A DNA stretch of 64,000 nt, from NCBI GenBank assembly GCA_900110975.1, contig FOFK01000010.1, positions 1-64,000 of the forward strand. The letters are read 5' to 3'. The DNA is from Lachnospiraceae bacterium RM5 (lineage in GTDB: Bacteria; Bacillota; Clostridia; Lachnospirales; Lachnospiraceae). The position numbers and the translations under genes are program-made. The notes under the pieces are model-generated. The model made no database searches and was not told the DNA's origin. It saw nothing but the letters and a program-made list of their open reading frames with translations. Positions 61,848 to 64,000 of this stretch are shown here, one piece after another (the stretch's first letter is position 1; the number at the start of each line of letters is the position of its first letter).

Positions 61848-63318
61848 TTTTTAATTCCTCCATAATCTCTTTAATAATAACTCTTTCGTCAAAAGGATAT
61901 TTAACACCCTTTATTTCCTGGTAATCTTCATGTCCTTTACCCAAAAGAAGAATAATGTCCCCTTCTTTTGCATTTTCAATACAATACTTTATAGCTTCTT
62001 TTCTATCAGGTATAACAACATATTCACCATCAGTTTTATTTATTCCCACTTTTATGTCTTCAATAATGTCCATTACATCTTCATCTCTTGAATTATCAGC
62101 TGTAATTACTGATAAATCAGCAAGTTTTCCGGACATCTCACCCATCTCATATCTTCTTAATTTTGAACGGTTTCCACCGCATCCAAATAAACTTACCATT
62201 CTCTTTGGATTATATTTTCTTATTGTTGATAAAACACTTTCAACACTCATGGCATTATGTGCATAGTCAATCAATAAAGTAAATTTATCTGATATCTTAA
62301 CACTTTCAACCCTTCCCTTAACAAAGGTATTTGAAAGACCATATTCCAGATCATCATATGAAACATCAAAAAATTCAAGAACTGATATGGCAGCCATTGC
62401 ATTATAAATTGAAAATTCACCCGGAGTATTTATAACAAAATGCTTTTCTAATTTACCATGTAAATCAAATCCCATTCCGATAAAACCGTCTCTTCTTACA
62501 TATTCAATATTATCTGCATGGTAATCAGCATTTTTATTAAAGCCAAATGTAACTTTATCACAGGTTGCAGACTTCATCATATATTCTGCTTCTTTATCAT
62601 CGATATTAAATAATCCCACTTTACACTGCTTAAACAGCATGCTCTTACAGAATCTGTATTCCTCATAATCTTTATGCTCATTTTCACCAATATGGTCAGG
62701 TGACATATTTGTAAAGATACCATAATCAAATTCCACACCGGCAACCCTGCTTAACTTAAATGCCTGTGAAGAAACTTCTATAACACAGACCTTAATATCA
62801 TTTTTTGCCATCATATCCATATATTTCATGATTTTATATGATTCAGGTGTAGTATTTGGATTTACAATAAATTCTTCACCAATATATATTCCTGTTGTAC
62901 CGATAATTCCTGTCTTTATACCTGCTTTTTCAAGAACAGCTTTTATCATAAATGTTGTTGTTGTCTTTCCTTTTGTTCCGGTAATGGCAATTGTTTTTAT
63001 CTTCTTTTCCGGATGATCAAAATATTCCATTGACATATATGATAATGCTTTTCTTGCATCATTAACTTTTATAATGGTTGAGTTCTTCTTATACTCATCC
63101 ATATTTTCAAAATCATGCTGGATAACAAAAGTTCTGCATCCATTCTCATATGATTTTCCTATATAATCGTGTGCATCAAATTTTGCTCCAACCATGGCTA
63201 CAAATACACATTTATCACTTGTTTTTCTTGAATCAATTTCAATATCAGAAATTTCATTTTTATTATTTTCTGATATTATCTCATAATCTAAATTTTTAAT
63301 TAATGTCTGAAGTTCCAT
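61840..63318 (-). CDS. murE: UDP-MurNAc-tripeptide synthetase MurE
   Basis: MurE adds the third stem-peptide residue to UDP-MurNAc-L-Ala-D-Glu. The 492-aa protein has an N-terminal UDP-binding domain, ATP loop GTKGKTTT (about 112-119), a central domain with NMSPDHIGEN, and a C-terminal domain. The specificity loop reads DNSR where diaminopimelate enzymes usually have DNPR. The Arg and the nearby dapF favour meso-diaminopimelate as substrate. It lies 33 bases after dapF. Confidence 0.96.
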   Translation of the reverse strand: MELQTLIKNLDYEIISENNKNEISDIEIDSRKTSDKCVFVAMVGAKFDAHDYIGKSYENGCRTFVIQHDFENMDEYKKNSTIIKVNDARKALSYMSMEYFDHPEKKIKTIAITGTKGKTTTTFMIKAVLEKAGIKTGIIGTTGIYIGEEFIVNPNTTPESYKIMKYMDMMAKNDIKVCVIEVSSQAFKLSRVAGVEFDYGIFTNMSPDHIGENEHKDYEEYRFCKSMLFKQCKVGLFNIDDKEAEYMMKSATCDKVTFGFNKNADYHADNIEYVRRDGFIGMGFDLHGKLEKHFVINTPGEFSIYNAMAAISVLEFFDVSYDDLEYGLSNTFVKGRVESVKISDKFTLLIDYAHNAMSVESVLSTIRKYNPKRMVSLFGCGGNRSKLRRYEMGEMSGKLADLSVITADNSRDEDVMDIIEDIKVGINKTDGEYVVIPDRKEAIKYCIENAKEGDIILLLGKGHEDYQEIKGVKYPFDERVIIKEIMEELKNA

Positions 63319-63351
63319 ATTTTCTCCAATCCGGACTTACCAATCTCTTTA

Positions 63352-64000
63352 TCAGATTTCTATCTCACCTGTAAAACTTACAGTAGCACTTCCTGTCATA
63401 TAAACAGTTCCATCTTCTTCATATCTGTCGACCAAAGTACCACCTTTTATATGAATATTTATATCTTCACCATATTTTGCAAAACCATTTAATACAGCAG
63501 CAACTGTTACGGCACAGGTTCCTGTTCCGCAGGACATTGTTTCACCGGTTCCTCTTTCAAATACTCTCATTTTAAAATTATTTCCATCAATAATCTCTAC
63601 AAATTCAGTATTTACTCTTTCAGGGAAAAATTCATGGTTTTCGTATAAAGGTCCAATAGCATCAAGATCAATATCATCTATATTTTCAGTAAAAATAACC
63701 ATATGAGGATTTCCCATGGAAACTGCTGTTGCAATCACTTTTGTATTATCAACTTCTATTTCTTTAGCAATAAAACTTTCTTCATTTTCAAGTTTATTAC
63801 ACATAGGAATATCCTTTGGCTTAAGTATGGCTTTACCCATATTAACCCTTACGCTGTCAACTTTTTTATCTTCACCAATATATAATTTTACTTTCTTTAT
63901 ACCTGATGCTGTTTCAATATCAATCTCATCTTTTGATGTGTCCACAAGTTCATTATCATAAGCATATTTAGCTACGCATCTTATTCCATTCCCACACATT
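63352..64000 (-). CDS. dapF: Diaminopimelate epimerase, N-terminus cut by the window end
   Basis: DapF converts LL- to meso-diaminopimelate for the wall and lysine. Both catalytic Cys are visible, in MCGNGIRC and MSCGTGTCA. The Met at the right edge is internal to the usual signature, so the N-terminal third of the protein lies beyond the window and only about 215 residues are present. It heads the run into murE. Confidence 0.95.
   Translation of the reverse strand, partial: MCGNGIRCVAKYAYDNELVDTSKDEIDIETASGIKKVKLYIGEDKKVDSVRVNMGKAILKPKDIPMCNKLENEESFIAKEIEVDNTKVIATAVSMGNPHMVIFTENIDDIDLDAIGPLYENHEFFPERVNTEFVEIIDGNNFKMRVFERGTGETMSCGTGTCAVTVAAVLNGFAKYGEDINIHIKGGTLVDRYEEDGTVYMTGSATVSFTGEIEI

Overview
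The window is AT-rich and reads like the chromosome of a Gram-positive clostridial anaerobe, most likely of the Lachnospiraceae. Three things point there. The housekeeping block priA-def-fmt-rsmB-rlmN-PP2C-PASTA kinase-rsgA-rpe-thiN is in the usual Firmicutes order. dapF and a MurE with an Arg in its specificity loop suggest a diaminopimelate-type wall. Shine-Dalgarno sites are strong (AGGAGG-like) and signalling proteins have extracytoplasmic sensors. The genus is an inference. I saw no rRNA, tRNA, insertion sequence or convincing CRISPR array.

Layout. Positions 1-735 hold the edge of a repeat and two terminators. From 736 to 19713 nearly everything is on the minus strand, transcribed right to left: a DJ-1 protein, an EAL phosphodiesterase, pyrF-pyrK-pyrD, a NUDIX hydrolase, pyrE, two tiny membrane proteins, purE-purM-purN-purD, a dockerin-bearing glucosaminidase, a cohesin-bearing surface protein, a GntR regulator with a ClpC-like ATPase, a 137-aa protein and radA. 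A plus-strand pair follows at 19901-22175 (CYTH phosphatase and a GH13 maltodextrin hydrolase). Then, again on minus, come a lysyl-PG-synthase-type membrane protein, two dynamin-like GTPases, malQ, a eukaryote-type HisA, and pnp-rpsO.

From 32 to 49 kb the window is accessory in character. It holds a 72-bp tandem array, a YtrA-type GntR/ABC operon, a divergent membrane protein kinase, a YknXYZ-like efflux operon, an NlpC/P60 hydrolase with a perfect WalR-type box, a decayed HD-GYP gene, a 52-bp tandem array, luxS, two cyclic-di-GMP proteins and an XRE/membrane-protein pair. Two intergenic elements (36021-36144 and 40832-40920) fold on paper into fully paired four-way junctions. They are the strongest unexplained structures I found.

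From 49.6 kb to the right edge is one long minus-strand run: dapF (cut by the window end), murE, folD, priA, def, fmt, rsmB, rlmN, a PP2C phosphatase, a PASTA kinase, rsgA, rpe and thiN. It joins wall-precursor synthesis, one-carbon supply, replication restart, initiator-Met processing, rRNA modification and Ser/Thr phosphosignalling.

Cyclic-di-GMP turnover is a theme: one EAL protein, one EAL with a dead GGDEF, one intact GGDEF and one HD-GYP remnant. Cell-wall turnover is another: SH3-glucosaminidase, SH3-NlpC/P60, a WalR-like site and a PASTA kinase.
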